Shown here one piece after another: positions 35,481 to 44,022 of a stretch of 64,000 nt of DNA. The notes beneath the pieces are model-generated. The model saw nothing but the letters and a program-made list of their open reading frames with translations, was not told where the DNA came from and ran no database searches. Every line of letters starts with the position of its first letter. The first letter of the stretch is position 1. Source of the DNA: an uncultured Clostridia bacterium (lineage in GTDB: Bacteria; Bacillota; Clostridia; Oscillospirales; Acutalibacteraceae); contig CANQGK010000001.1 in the NCBI GenBank assembly GCA_947623175.1, positions 1 through 64,000 on the forward strand, read 5' to 3'. Made by a program: the position numbers and the translations under genes.

Positions 35481-36620
35481 TTATAATTTTTTTATGAATT
35501 TTTCTCCGTTTATCAGCTTTAAAAAGGCGGATACTTCCCCGCCCGTGTTAAATGCGCAGGGCGAGAGCCTTACGGTACCCGTATCCTTGGTGTCCAAATA
35601 TCGGTGTGCCTCGGGCGCGCAATGCAGCCCTCCCCTTACCGCGACGCCGTTTTCGGATAAAATTTGCGCCGTGGTTACGCTGTCGGCGTCTCCGAAATTA
35701 AAGGAAAGGACCGGCGCGTAATCGTAGCTTGACGGCTTCGGCGTATAAAGCTTTATATTGCGGTTTTCCTTTAATCCGTCATAAAGCCGTCTTATAAGGT
35801 TCATTTCATAATTGTATATTTTTTCTAAGCCTATGGAGTTTACAAAATCGATACCGGCACCGATACCTAATATTCCCGGCACGTTCAAGGTTCCGCTTTC
35901 GAGCCTTTCGGGTAAATATTCGGGCTGGGTAAGCTGCGCCGAATTGGTGCCCGTTCCGCCCTCCAAAACAGTGTTTTCAATATATTTTTCGGCTATCAAT
36001 ATCCCCGTTCCCATCGGTGCGTAGAGCCCTTTGTGCGGCGCCGCGCAGAGAAAATCAATATGCATTTTTTGCATATTTACGGGTATTACGCCGGCAATTT
36101 GCGCTGCGTCCACCGCGAACAAAATCCCCCGCTCGGCGCAAAGCTTGCCTATTTTTTCAATCGGCAAAAGCTTACCGAAAACGTTCGAAGCGCCCGTGCA
36201 TATTATCATGCGCGTGTTGGGCTTTATAAGCCTTTTAAATTCTTCTACGGTTTCTTCGTCGTCAAAAAGCGAAACCTTTGCTTCGCTGTACGGATTGCCG
36301 ATCTTTTTAAGCGGACGCATGACCGCGTTGTGCTCAAAGGTGGAGACTATAACGTGGTCACCCTTTTTCAAAACGCCCTTGATAACACAATTTATTGCAT
36401 GCGTACAGTTTAAAGTGAAAACAACCTTTTCGGCGCCCGTCGCTCCGAAAAAATTCGCCGCTTTTTCACGAATGCGGTAAATCGCGTCCGCGGTTTTTAC
36501 CGACAGGGTATGACCGCTTCTGCCGGGATTTGCGCTGTATTCCGACAAGGCGGTAAGCGTTGCTTTTATAACGTTTTGCGGCTTTTTCCCCGTAGTAGCG
36601 GCGTTATCGAAATATATCAT
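35481..36620 (-). CDS. Class V aminotransferase, cysteine desulfurase-like
   Basis: PLP enzyme that likely removes sulfur (or selenium) from cysteine or selenocysteine. 379 residues. The PLP Lys is Lys197 in APHKG, preceded by His196. The catalytic Cys334 lies in RGGLHCAP, a loop typical of the SufS/CsdB-like group. A gene for a DUF3343 protein lies immediately upstream on the same strand, a recurrent pairing in Clostridia. A terminator-like hairpin separates the two. The acceptor of the sulfur is unknown. Confidence 0.88.
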   Translation of the reverse strand: MIYFDNAATTGKKPQNVIKATLTALSEYSANPGRSGHTLSVKTADAIYRIREKAANFFGATGAEKVVFTLNCTHAINCVIKGVLKKGDHVIVSTFEHNAVMRPLKKIGNPYSEAKVSLFDDEETVEEFKRLIKPNTRMIICTGASNVFGKLLPIEKIGKLCAERGILFAVDAAQIAGVIPVNMQKMHIDFLCAAPHKGLYAPMGTGILIAEKYIENTVLEGGTGTNSAQLTQPEYLPERLESGTLNVPGILGIGAGIDFVNSIGLEKIYNYEMNLIRRLYDGLKENRNIKLYTPKPSSYDYAPVLSFNFGDADSVTTAQILSENGVAVRGGLHCAPEAHRYLDTKDTGTVRLSPCAFNTGGEVSAFLKLINGEKFIKKL

Positions 36621-36656
36621 ACTCTCACCACTTTATATTTATATTAAAAAGCGTAA

Positions 36657-36682
36657 AAAAGGGCGACAAAGCGCCCTTTTAA
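36657..36682 (-). terminator. Intrinsic terminator between DUF3343 gene and cysteine desulfurase gene
   Basis: Minus-strand AAAGGGCG and CGCCCTTT enclose a short CTTTGT loop, and the stem ends in CTTTTTTACG. It begins a few bases after the DUF3343 stop codon and lies upstream of the desulfurase ATG. The desulfurase then needs read-through or its own start, and no convincing promoter is seen in the 36 bases that remain. Confidence 0.75.
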
Positions 36683-36685
36683 AGC

Positions 36686-36910
36686 CTAATCGTTTTTTTG
36701 ATTGATTTGGAGAATTTTAATGCCAGCGTCGCGTAATATTGCCGTCGCCCGTTCGATATCGCCTTCGACTATGATGGCATAACCGCAGCCGGCGCTTCCC
36801 TTTCCCGACATAATTCTTTGCGTTTTTGCCTTAAATCCTTTTCGGTTCAATATATCCTTGCCTTTAATGGCGTAGGTTACGGTTCCGGTAGTAATTATAT
36901 ATCTTTGCAT
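36686..36910 (-). CDS. DUF3343 domain small protein
   Basis: About 74 residues from the ATG at 36910, which has a GGAG site eight bases upstream. It carries the GSAGCGYAIIVEGD segment with the conserved cysteine of DUF3343 proteins, which pair with cysteine-desulfurase-like or YedF/TusA-like sulfur and selenium genes. A sulfur-relay role is inferred from the neighbourhood only. Confidence 0.8.
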   Translation of the reverse strand: MQRYIITTGTVTYAIKGKDILNRKGFKAKTQRIMSGKGSAGCGYAIIVEGDIERATAILRDAGIKILQINQKND

Positions 36911-37039
36911 TTTCGTCACTCCGAAGTAATTTGAGCAAGAAACAAAAATCCGTCGCCGAATTTTTAAAGCTTACCTAATACATTGTATGCCTATATTTTC
37001 ATTATGCTAAATAAAGATTTACGGCGTTTGCGGCAACAA

Positions 37040-37057
37040 TTCGCATAATTATGCAAA
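37040..37057. promoter_or_regulatory. Palindrome upstream of the amino-acid transporter promoter, ArgR-box-like
   Basis: TCGCATAATTATGCA holds a GCATAATTATGC palindrome just upstream of the -35 element at 37063. Spacing and AT-rich centre resemble an ArgR half-box pair, but several consensus positions differ. A transcription-factor site is plausible; its identity is not established. Confidence 0.35.
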
Positions 37058-37062
37058 AAATA

Positions 37063-37091
37063 TTGACTTTCGCGCGTGACAGTGGTATAAT
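37063..37091 (+). promoter_or_regulatory. Promoter of the amino-acid ABC transporter
   Basis: -35 TTGACT (37063-37068), 17-base spacer, perfect -10 TATAAT (37086-37091). A CCGATATCGG palindrome with TAATA/TATTA flanks (37101-37120) lies just downstream of the start point and could also be an operator. Confidence 0.85.
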
Positions 37092-37143
37092 CTACAAAAA
37101 TAATACCGATATCGGTATTAAAAAAATTTGAGGAGTGCTACTT

Positions 37144-37926
37144 ATGAAAAAGTTTACAAAAATCATCTGCCTTTTGGCCGCACTTTGCATCTGTCTTACC
37201 TGCGCCGCTTGCGGCAACGCCAAAACCGAAAGCGGTACACCGTCCTCCGCGGATAGCGGTAAAAAGCTTGTTATGGGTACCAACGCGGCTTTCCCGCCTT
37301 ATGAATTTGTTGACGATAACAACAATATCGTAGGCATCGACGCCGAAATTGCCAAGGCTGTCGCCGATAAGCTCGGTATGGAGCTTGAAATCAAGGATAT
37401 GGAGTTTGATTCGTTGATCACCGCCGTTAAGTCGGGCTCTATCGACATTGCCCTTGCGGGTATGACGGTTAACGACGAGCGCAAGGAGTCGGTTGATTTT
37501 TCCGATACTTACGCTACCGGAGTTCAAGTGGTTATAGTTCCCGAAAATTCGAGCATTAAGACTATCGACGACCTCGAGGGCAAAAAGATCGGCGTTCAGG
37601 CAGGTACTACGGGCGACAACTATTGCACATCGGATTACGGTCAGGACCACGTTAAGCAGTTCACTAACGGCGCTCTTGCCGTAGCGGCGCTTGCTAACGG
37701 TCAGGTCGATTGCGTAGTTATCGATAACGAGCCCGCCAAAAACTTCGTAAAGGCAAATAAGGGTCTTAAAATTCTCGAAACCGAATATGCCAACGAAGAC
37801 TATGCCGCCGCTATCGCCAAGGACAATAAGGATCTTCAGGAAAAATTCAACAAAGCGCTTAAAGAATTGAAGGACGAGGGCAAAATTGCCGAAATTATCG
37901 AAAAATACATCCCTTCGGAACAATAA
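37144..37926 (+). CDS. Polar amino-acid ABC transporter substrate-binding lipoprotein
   Basis: Extracellular lipid-anchored receptor of an amino-acid importer. About 260 residues. A signal peptide ends in a Cys-rich lipobox region (TCAACGN). The mature part is a family 3 binding protein (FPPYEFVDDNNNIVGIDAEI, DIALAGMT, the EGKKIGVQAGTTGD lobe). The true start is the ATG at 37144, eight bases after AGGAG, not the GTG three codons upstream. A stem-loop between it and the permease may keep it more abundant than the membrane parts. Substrate, for example glutamine, cystine or a basic amino acid, is not resolved. Confidence 0.93.
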   Translation: MKKFTKIICLLAALCICLTCAACGNAKTESGTPSSADSGKKLVMGTNAAFPPYEFVDDNNNIVGIDAEIAKAVADKLGMELEIKDMEFDSLITAVKSGSIDIALAGMTVNDERKESVDFSDTYATGVQVVIVPENSSIKTIDDLEGKKIGVQAGTTGDNYCTSDYGQDHVKQFTNGALAVAALANGQVDCVVIDNEPAKNFVKANKGLKILETEYANEDYAAAIAKDNKDLQEKFNKALKELKDEGKIAEIIEKYIPSEQ

Positions 37927-37946
37927 TTTTTTAATTTGCTTCGGGC

Positions 37947-37972
37947 GGCAGGGCGGCTACGGCTTCCCTGCC
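37947..37972 (+). terminator. Stem-loop between receptor and permease genes
   Basis: GGCAGGG pairs with CCCTGCC around a 12-base loop, followed by ACTCTTATATTATT. It is a weak terminator or an mRNA-stabilising hairpin, as often seen after binding-protein genes. Confidence 0.5.
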
Positions 37973-38003
37973 ACTCTTATATTATTAAGGAATGGGTGAA
38001 ATT

Positions 38004-38780
38004 TTGAGTATTATAACATTTGCCGATTGGCTTTCCGGCATGCCCGGTTGGCTTAAAAATTCCCCGGAATGGATACAAAATTTTATATATCAATTATACC
38101 AAACCTTTGTTTATGCCGACAGATGGAAATTTTTTACCGACGGCTTGCGCATCACATTTATCGTAACCGTAGGCGCCCTGCTTTTGGGCATAATTATAGG
38201 CTTTTTAATCGCGGTCATACGCACCTCGCACGATTTAAGTGTTAAAAAGCCGAATATTATTTTAAGAATACTGAACGCCGTGGCAAACGTATATTTAACC
38301 GTAATTCGCGGTACCCCTATGATGGTACAGCTGCTTATTATGGGTTTTGTAATCATGGTGCCCAAAACCGAGCTTTCAACCATTATATGCGGCATTATAA
38401 CCCTCGGAATAAATTCCGGCGCCTACGTTGCCGAAATCGCCCGCTCGGGTATTATGTCAATCGACCGCGGACAGATGGAGGCGGGGCGTTCGTTGGGCTT
38501 TAACTACGCCAAAACTATGTGGTATTTCATAATCCCGCAGGCTGTAAAAAATATTCTGCCGGCTTTGGGCAACGAGATGATAACCCTGCTTAAAGATACC
38601 TCGCTCGTGTCGGTTATAGCACTGCGCGACGTCACCAAGCAAGCGCAGAACATAGTAAGTATAACCTATCAACCCTACGTTCCTTACATAAGCCTTGCCG
38701 TAATTTATCTTGTTATAGTAATTATTCTTACCAAATTACTCGGCATATTTGAAAGGAGGCTTCGCAACAGTGACCACTAA
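38004..38780 (+). CDS. Amino-acid ABC transporter permease
   Basis: HisM/GlnP-type membrane subunit, about 258 residues with five or more helices. The permease signature appears as [35 protein letters not shown], which contains the EAA loop contacting the ATPase. The frame opens with ATG at 37992, only one base after an AAGG. A TTG at 38004 has GGGTGA five bases upstream and gives a natural start (SIITFADW), so I prefer it, with moderate certainty. Its 3' end overlaps the ATPase gene by 11 bases. Confidence 0.92.
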   Translation: MSIITFADWLSGMPGWLKNSPEWIQNFIYQLYQTFVYADRWKFFTDGLRITFIVTVGALLLGIIIGFLIAVIRTSHDLSVKKPNIILRILNAVANVYLTVIRGTPMMVQLLIMGFVIMVPKTELSTIICGIITLGINSGAYVAEIARSGIMSIDRGQMEAGRSLGFNYAKTMWYFIIPQAVKNILPALGNEMITLLKDTSLVSVIALRDVTKQAQNIVSITYQPYVPYISLAVIYLVIVIILTKLLGIFERRLRNSDH

Positions 38781-39510
38781 CGAAACCCTTATAAAGGTTG
38801 AGTCTCTTAAAAAATCCTTCGGCGAGGTCGAGGTACTCAAAGGCATTGACCTCGAAATCAAAAGCGGCGAGGTAATCGTTATTATAGGCCCGTCGGGCTG
38901 CGGCAAATCGACCTTTTTGCGCACCCTCAACCTGCTCGAACAGCCTACCGGCGGCAGAATACTTTTTGAAGGTACCGATATTACGGCGCCCAAAACCGAT
39001 ATTAACCTTCACCGGCGAAAAATCGGTATGGTTTTTCAGCAGTTTAACCTCTTCCCCCATATGACCGTACTTAAAAATATGACTATAGCGCCTATGAAGC
39101 TCTTAAAAACTTCGGCGGCGGACGCCAAAAAGCATGCTATGGTGCTTTTGGAAAAGGTAGGGCTTGCCGACAGGGCAAACTCCTACCCCTCTCAGCTTTC
39201 TGGCGGACAAAAACAGCGTGTGGCTATCGTGAGGGCGCTTGCCATGAAGCCCGACGTTATGCTGTTTGACGAGCCGACCTCCGCGCTCGATCCCGAAATG
39301 GTCGGCGAAGTGCTCGAGGTTATGAAGGCGCTTGCCAACGACGGCATGACGATGGCTATAGTAACCCACGAAATGGGCTTTGCCCGCGAGGTTGCCGATC
39401 GCGTACTCTTTATCGACCAGGGTATTATTATGGAACAGGGCGCCCCGGAGGAAATATTCGCGCACCCGAAAAGCCCTCGACTTAAGGACTTTTTAAGCAA
39501 AGTAATTTAA
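38770..39510 (+). CDS. Amino-acid ABC transporter ATPase
   Basis: GlnQ/HisP-type ATPase, 246 residues. Walker [11 protein letters not shown]-loop [12 protein letters not shown], signature LSGGQKQR, Walker [16 protein letters not shown] and H-loop VTHEM. The start is GTG at 38770, ten bases after AAAGGAGG and inside the end of the permease gene. A TTG further upstream would place the ribosome binding site within the coding region. Ends before a strong bidirectional terminator. Confidence 0.95.
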   Translation: MTTNETLIKVESLKKSFGEVEVLKGIDLEIKSGEVIVIIGPSGCGKSTFLRTLNLLEQPTGGRILFEGTDITAPKTDINLHRRKIGMVFQQFNLFPHMTVLKNMTIAPMKLLKTSAADAKKHAMVLLEKVGLADRANSYPSQLSGGQKQRVAIVRALAMKPDVMLFDEPTSALDPEMVGEVLEVMKALANDGMTMAIVTHEMGFAREVADRVLFIDQGIIMEQGAPEEIFAHPKSPRLKDFLSKVI

Positions 39511-39525
39511 AAAATCAACATATAA

Positions 39526-39563
39526 AAGGCGGCTTCGTAGCTTTACCGGTACGAAGCCGCCTT
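39526..39563. terminator. Bidirectional terminator between transporter and DUF3267 gene
   Basis: AAGGCGGCTTCGTA pairs perfectly with TACGAAGCCGCCTT around a 10-base loop between convergent genes. The flanks are TATAA on one side and AATATAT on the other. Confidence 0.85.
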
Positions 39564-39581
39564 AATATATGCCAAAAGTTA

Positions 39582-40217
39582 TTATTTTTCGAACGCCACA
39601 ACGCCGCATTCGTAAGGGTGATCGTAATAGAGCGCCTCTTTGCCCTGCGATTTGTGCCGCAGCAATTTAAGGGTTATAAGAAAATCGCCGCCGCCCCCGA
39701 TTATCATAAACGCCGACAATAGCAAAAGAAACAGACTTCCCGTAATTACCGAAATTATCGCCGGCAAAAAGCCCAAAATAACCGTCGGCATAACACTTCC
39801 GACAACGTATTGACCTTTTTTAAGCGCTCCCGAGCAGCTGCAATAGGGGGTTAACGCCGTCCAAATAACGCCGAAGCGAATCGATTTAAAGTGATTTTCG
39901 GCAAAAATTCCGAAAACCAAGCCATGAATAAGCTCGTGAAGGACGATCATCGGAAAATACGCTATTAAAAGGAGAAAAAAACCGCGCAATCCAAAGTATA
40001 AAGATGTAATATTCGCGGGATTTACAACGAAATATATGACAAAAAGGACTGCTAAAAACGGCAGCATAACGACAAGCGCGAGAATATTCGCCTTTAGAAT
40101 GCTTATGATCAAATCGGTTTTTACATAGCCGTTTTGCGCCATTTTTTCGCAAATTTTCTCAAATTCCGCCTTCCGCTTAAGCTCCGCCGCAGTAAGCTCA
40201 CGCTCTCGATTTTCCAT
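39582..40217 (-). CDS. DUF3267 membrane protein, putative zincin-type peptidase
   Basis: 211 residues with four to five predicted membrane helices after a charged coiled N-terminus. A membrane-embedded HELIHG motif (HExxH type, near residue 113) and a later SGALKKGQYVVGSVMP segment match the DUF3267 family of putative intramembrane metalloproteases. The substrate is unknown. Start ATG with a GGAGGAA site. Same strand as htpG, 122 bases downstream of it. Confidence 0.85.
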   Translation of the reverse strand: MENRERELTAAELKRKAEFEKICEKMAQNGYVKTDLIISILKANILALVVMLPFLAVLFVIYFVVNPANITSLYFGLRGFFLLLIAYFPMIVLHELIHGLVFGIFAENHFKSIRFGVIWTALTPYCSCSGALKKGQYVVGSVMPTVILGFLPAIISVITGSLFLLLLSAFMIIGGGGDFLITLKLLRHKSQGKEALYYDHPYECGVVAFEK

Positions 40218-40339
40218 AAATTCCTCCTATACGTTTTTCGTCCGATTTACCGTCTTCAAAGGCAGGCGAAAACCGACTGCCTCTATATGAGGGTAAAATC
40301 CTCTGTCTGTCCGATATCCGACAGCGCGCGAGCTTATCG
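40218..40339 (-). other. htpG-DUF3267 intergenic region with two inverted repeats
   Basis: After the htpG stop the minus strand holds CTGTC-GGATATCG-GACAG and then GGCAGTCGG-TTTT-CGCCTGCC followed by TTTG. The second could be a weak terminator. No clear promoter is seen. Confidence 0.45.
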
Positions 40340-42247
40340 TTAAATACCGTTTGTCATTAATTCGCAGACCAGATTGCTGTGTTCTACAGGGTCTGGTACG
40401 CCGGCGCCGCCTATAAGGCATGCCTCGTCGTACAAAAGCTTGGAATATTTCTTCAAGGTTTCGCTGTCATCCTTAAATAGCGTCTTTAATTTTTCGGCTA
40501 TGGGGTGAGACGCGTTTATTTCGAGCACAAGCTGTGCTTTTACCTTATTGTCGGCGGCACCCGGCATTGAATTTAAGGTTTTTTCCATTTCGAGAGAAAT
40601 GCCGCCCTCGCTGGTTATGCAAACGGGATGCTTTTTAAGCTTATTGGTGAAGCGAACCGCGTTTATCTTATCGCCGACAGCCTCTTTCATCAAATCGAGC
40701 ATTGCCTTGTTGGCTTCGTTTTCGGTTTCGAGCGCCTTTTTCTCGTCCTCGCTGTCAAGCTCCAGCTTATCGTCGCAAATATTCATAAATTTCTTGCCGT
40801 CGTATTCGCCGAGCATCATAAGCGCGAATTCGTCGACATTTTCGGTAAGGTAAAGAATTTCGTAGCCTTTTTCCTTTACGGCGTCGGTTTGCGGAAGCAT
40901 TTCAATCTTTTCGTCGGTCTCGCCGCAGGCATAATAAACGGTGTCCTGACCTTCCTTCATGTTTTCGACATATTCTTTAAGGGTAGCGTATTTCTTTTCC
41001 TTTGAGGTGCGGAAAATAAGCAGATCCTTCAAAACATCCTTATGCATTCCGTAATCGTTGTAAACGCCGAATTTAAGCTGAACGCCGAAAGCCTTAAAGA
41101 AGGCTTCGTATGCCTCTCTGTCGTCCTTGAGCATTTTTTCAAGCTCGTTCTTTATTTTCTTTTCAATGGTTTTGGCAATAAGCTTCAGCTGACTGTCATG
41201 CTGGAGCATTTCACGCGAAATGTTGAGCGATAAATCCTCGCTGTCTACCAAGCCCTTTACAAAGCTGAAATAATCTGGCAAAAGGTCGGCGCACTTGTTC
41301 ATAATCAGCACGCCCTTTGAATAAAGCTGTAAGCCCTTTTCAAATTCTTTTGTGTAGTAATCGAAGGGCGGCTGCTTCGGAATGTACAGCAGGGCGTCGT
41401 AAGTCGCCTGGCCCTCGGTTTTGTAGTGAATTACTCTCGCCGGGTCGTTGTAATCATAAAATTTATCTTTATAAAAATTATTGTAATCTTCGTCCTTCAA
41501 TTCGGTTTTCGACTTTTTCCAGAGGGGCACCATGCTGTTGAGGGTGCGGATCTCGGTTACGTCCTTATATTCCGTCGGTGCGTCCTTATCATCGTTCGGA
41601 ACGGGCTCCTTGGTGGTAAACGCCATTTTGATAGGATGTCTTATATAATCCGAATACTTTTTAACCAAAGCGCTTATTTTATATTGGTCGAGAAATTCAT
41701 CGTATTTTTCGTCCTCGGTATTTTCCTTTATATGCAATGTTACCGTAGTACCCACGCCCGTTTTATCGCAAGGGGATACGGTATAGCCCTCGGCACCCTC
41801 TGACTCCCAGCAAAACGCCTCTTTTTCGCCGTAAGCAAGACTCTCAACCGTCACCTTATCGCTTACCATAAACGCCGAATAAAATCCGACGCCGAACTGA
41901 CCTATAATATCTACGTTATCGATTTTATCGTTTTCCTGCTTGAAGTTAAAGGAACCCGATTTCGCTATCGTGCCCAGATTTTTGTCAAGCTCGTCCTCGG
42001 TCATACCGCAGCCGTTATCGATAATTTTGAGGGTTCGCGCCTCTTTGTCGATGACGATTTCGATCTGAAACTCATCCGCCGCTATGCCGACGTTAGAGTC
42101 GGTAAGGGACTTGAAATACAGCTTATCAAGCGCGTCGCTCGCGTTGGATATGAGCTCCCGCAAAAAGATTTCCTTATGGGTATAAATGGAGTTTATCATC
42201 ATGTCCATAAGTTTTTTCGATTCTGATTTAAATTGTTTTGTACGCAT
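40340..42247 (-). CDS. htpG: Molecular chaperone HtpG (Hsp90)
   Basis: Cytoplasmic ATP-dependent chaperone, about 635 residues. GHKL ATPase motifs LISNASDALDKL, IIDNGCGMTEDEL and GQFGVGFYSAF are in the N-domain. The middle domain has the conserved GVVDSEDLSLNISRE-like GLVDSEDLSLNISREMLQ, and the C-terminal dimerisation region is complete. The frame extends 22 codons upstream, but the ATG at 42247 (MRTKQF) follows GGAAGGTGT and matches the family N-terminus. Follows manA after 29 bases. Confidence 0.96.
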   Translation of the reverse strand: MRTKQFKSESKKLMDMMINSIYTHKEIFLRELISNASDALDKLYFKSLTDSNVGIAADEFQIEIVIDKEARTLKIIDNGCGMTEDELDKNLGTIAKSGSFNFKQENDKIDNVDIIGQFGVGFYSAFMVSDKVTVESLAYGEKEAFCWESEGAEGYTVSPCDKTGVGTTVTLHIKENTEDEKYDEFLDQYKISALVKKYSDYIRHPIKMAFTTKEPVPNDDKDAPTEYKDVTEIRTLNSMVPLWKKSKTELKDEDYNNFYKDKFYDYNDPARVIHYKTEGQATYDALLYIPKQPPFDYYTKEFEKGLQLYSKGVLIMNKCADLLPDYFSFVKGLVDSEDLSLNISREMLQHDSQLKLIAKTIEKKIKNELEKMLKDDREAYEAFFKAFGVQLKFGVYNDYGMHKDVLKDLLIFRTSKEKKYATLKEYVENMKEGQDTVYYACGETDEKIEMLPQTDAVKEKGYEILYLTENVDEFALMMLGEYDGKKFMNICDDKLELDSEDEKKALETENEANKAMLDLMKEAVGDKINAVRFTNKLKKHPVCITSEGGISLEMEKTLNSMPGAADNKVKAQLVLEINASHPIAEKLKTLFKDDSETLKKYSKLLYDEACLIGGAGVPDPVEHSNLVCELMTNGI

Positions 42248-42276
42248 TGTTACACCTTCCAAAATAATATAACTTA

Positions 42277-43233
42277 TTAAATATAACTGATTAGTAATTC
42301 GGCTTTTCCGCAAAGCTTTGTTTCAAAGCCGGCGGGAATAAACAAGCTTCCGCCTTTACAAAGCTTTAAGCTTTCGCCGTTATAGCAAATATCCGCGTTG
42401 CCGTCAAGGCAAAGGACGGATAAAAAGCTTTTTTCGTTATAAAGCCCGTACTCGTTTTCGAGCTTTAAAGTGTAGGAGGTAAAAAATTCACAGCTTGCAA
42501 GCTCGCGCTTTATATTGCCGTCAATTTCGGTAACCTTTCCCACTTTGCCGTATGGCAAAACCGGTTTTTCGGTTTTGGTCACGTCTACCGCCTTTTCGAT
42601 ATGAAGCGGGCGGGGCTTACCGTCGGTTCCGAGTCTTCCGTAATCGGAAACGCGATATGTGCTGTTGGAATTTTGTTGAACCTCCGCTATCAAAATTCCC
42701 CCGCCTATCGCATGGAGCGTGCCCGCCGATATAAAGAACAGGTCGCCCTTGTTTACCGGTACAAAATTAAAAACGTCGGTGAGGGTATTGTCGGTAATTC
42801 GCCTTTTAAATTCTTCTTTGGAAATATCCTCTTTAAAGCCGTATACAAGCTCTGCGCCCTCGTCACAGTCGACAACGTACCACATTTCGGTTTTGCCGTA
42901 CTCGCCTTCGTTTTTTAAGGCGTACTCGTCATCGGGATGAACCTGCGCCGACAGCTTGTCCTTTGCGTCGATAAGCTTTATGAGTATCGGAAAATAGGAA
43001 AATTTCGCCGCTTTTTCACCCAAAGCCGCCTTTCCCCATATTTCCAAAACCTCCGGAAGAGTTTTTCCGGCATATTCGCCGTTTATAACCCGTCCGGGGC
43101 CGTCCTTATGACAGGAAAGCACCCACGCTTCCGCCGTAATTTCCTTATCGGTCTCGTAGCCGTATTCGGTTTTAAGGCGTGTTCCGCCCCATATATAATC
43201 TTTGATTTCGGGTTTTAAGAGTAATGGATACAT
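42277..43233 (-). CDS. manA: Mannose-6-phosphate isomerase, class I
   Basis: Interconverts mannose 6-phosphate and fructose 6-phosphate with zinc. 318 residues, the short Firmicutes form. Zinc ligands lie in SAQVHPDDEYA (near residue 97) and GTLHAIGGGI (near 172). EVQQNSNSTYRVSDYGR is the family signature. It lies between a metallophosphoesterase gene and htpG on the same strand with short gaps. Confidence 0.95.
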   Translation of the reverse strand: MYPLLLKPEIKDYIWGGTRLKTEYGYETDKEITAEAWVLSCHKDGPGRVINGEYAGKTLPEVLEIWGKAALGEKAAKFSYFPILIKLIDAKDKLSAQVHPDDEYALKNEGEYGKTEMWYVVDCDEGAELVYGFKEDISKEEFKRRITDNTLTDVFNFVPVNKGDLFFISAGTLHAIGGGILIAEVQQNSNSTYRVSDYGRLGTDGKPRPLHIEKAVDVTKTEKPVLPYGKVGKVTEIDGNIKRELASCEFFTSYTLKLENEYGLYNEKSFLSVLCLDGNADICYNGESLKLCKGGSLFIPAGFETKLCGKAELLISYI

Positions 43234-43256
43234 CGTTTTGCCACCTTGTCGCCGCT

Positions 43257-43940
43257 TTATTTGACGGCAATCATATTTTTAAATACGCAGCTGTGCCGCG
43301 GAGTAATTATCCGGTCCTCATGAAGCGAACCGAAATACCAATGCTTGAATTGACAGGAGCGGCCGATTTCTTCAAAATAACCGTTAAGCTTGTTTATCTG
43401 GTCCTCGGCGCCGTTTCGAAGCAGCATGGAGCTTTTTACCAATGACGGCGGCTCGTGCGTGATTATATAATCCACCTTACAGCCCGCTTCGTCAAGCCGT
43501 TTTGCTCCCTCCGCCATTTCAAGCGGCGTCGGCTCCTCCTCGCGCCACCAATTTCCCTGTTCGAGCCGCATGTCCTTGTCGGTGCTTTCCCCGCCGCCGA
43601 AGGTAAAAAACGATTTTCCCTCGATATCAAAAATCTGACCGCGCATCAGGTGTATAAGGTTGCCCTTTATCCTATGTATCAAGCCGCCGTGCCAATAGGT
43701 AACGCGACAGCGGTTTATGGTATCCATATTATCGTGAGTACCGTCGATAAAAGCGGTAACGAACCTGCGAGAAGAAAAAAAGTCGATCACCTGCTTCTCG
43801 GTCTTATCGCCGCTGAATATATAACCGAAATCGCCGCATACAATAAGCACGTCGCCGCTTTTGAGTTTTCTGAAGCTTCGGTCGTATAGCCGCTCGAGGC
43901 TTCCGTGCATATCGCCCGTAACGTATACCGTAATTTTCAC
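43257..43940 (-). CDS. Calcineurin-like metallophosphoesterase
   Basis: 227 residues with the metal-binding motifs GDMHG (near residue 9), CGDFGY, DGTHDN and ITHEPPS. A broad-specificity phosphoesterase of unknown substrate. The start is unusual. The frame opens with GTG at 43940 embedded in AAGAGGTGAAAATTACG, so the Shine-Dalgarno overlaps or abuts it. The triplet at the best distance (five bases after AGAGG) is the ATT at 43934. Either choice keeps the first metal motif. First gene of a likely three-gene unit with manA and htpG. Confidence 0.88.
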   Translation of the reverse strand: MKITVYVTGDMHGSLERLYDRSFRKLKSGDVLIVCGDFGYIFSGDKTEKQVIDFFSSRRFVTAFIDGTHDNMDTINRCRVTYWHGGLIHRIKGNLIHLMRGQIFDIEGKSFFTFGGGESTDKDMRLEQGNWWREEEPTPLEMAEGAKRLDEAGCKVDYIITHEPPSLVKSSMLLRNGAEDQINKLNGYFEEIGRSCQFKHWYFGSLHEDRIITPRHSCVFKNMIAVK

Positions 43941-43968
43941 CTCTTTTTAATCAAATAATGCTTTTAAT

Positions 43969-43997
43969 TTGCATTATAATATGTTATTATATATATA
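43969..43997 (+). promoter_or_regulatory. Possible promoter for the D,D-carboxypeptidase gene
   Basis: -35 TTGCAT (43969-43974), 17-base spacer, -10 TATATA (43992-43997). The region is very AT-rich, so this is one of several possible assignments. An AATGC/GCATT inverted repeat overlaps the -35 region. Confidence 0.45.
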
Positions 43998-44022
43998 TTA
44001 ACACATTTTCGGAGAGATTGCT

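Noticed and set aside
37138-37923. Minus-strand frame of 261 codons opposite the substrate-binding protein gene
   Set aside because: Fully antisense to a clear lipoprotein gene and rich in Phe/Val/Arg without a domain; a shadow.
40218-40339. Inverted repeats as a riboswitch
   Set aside because: Two small hairpins only, no known aptamer signature and no associated metabolite gene.
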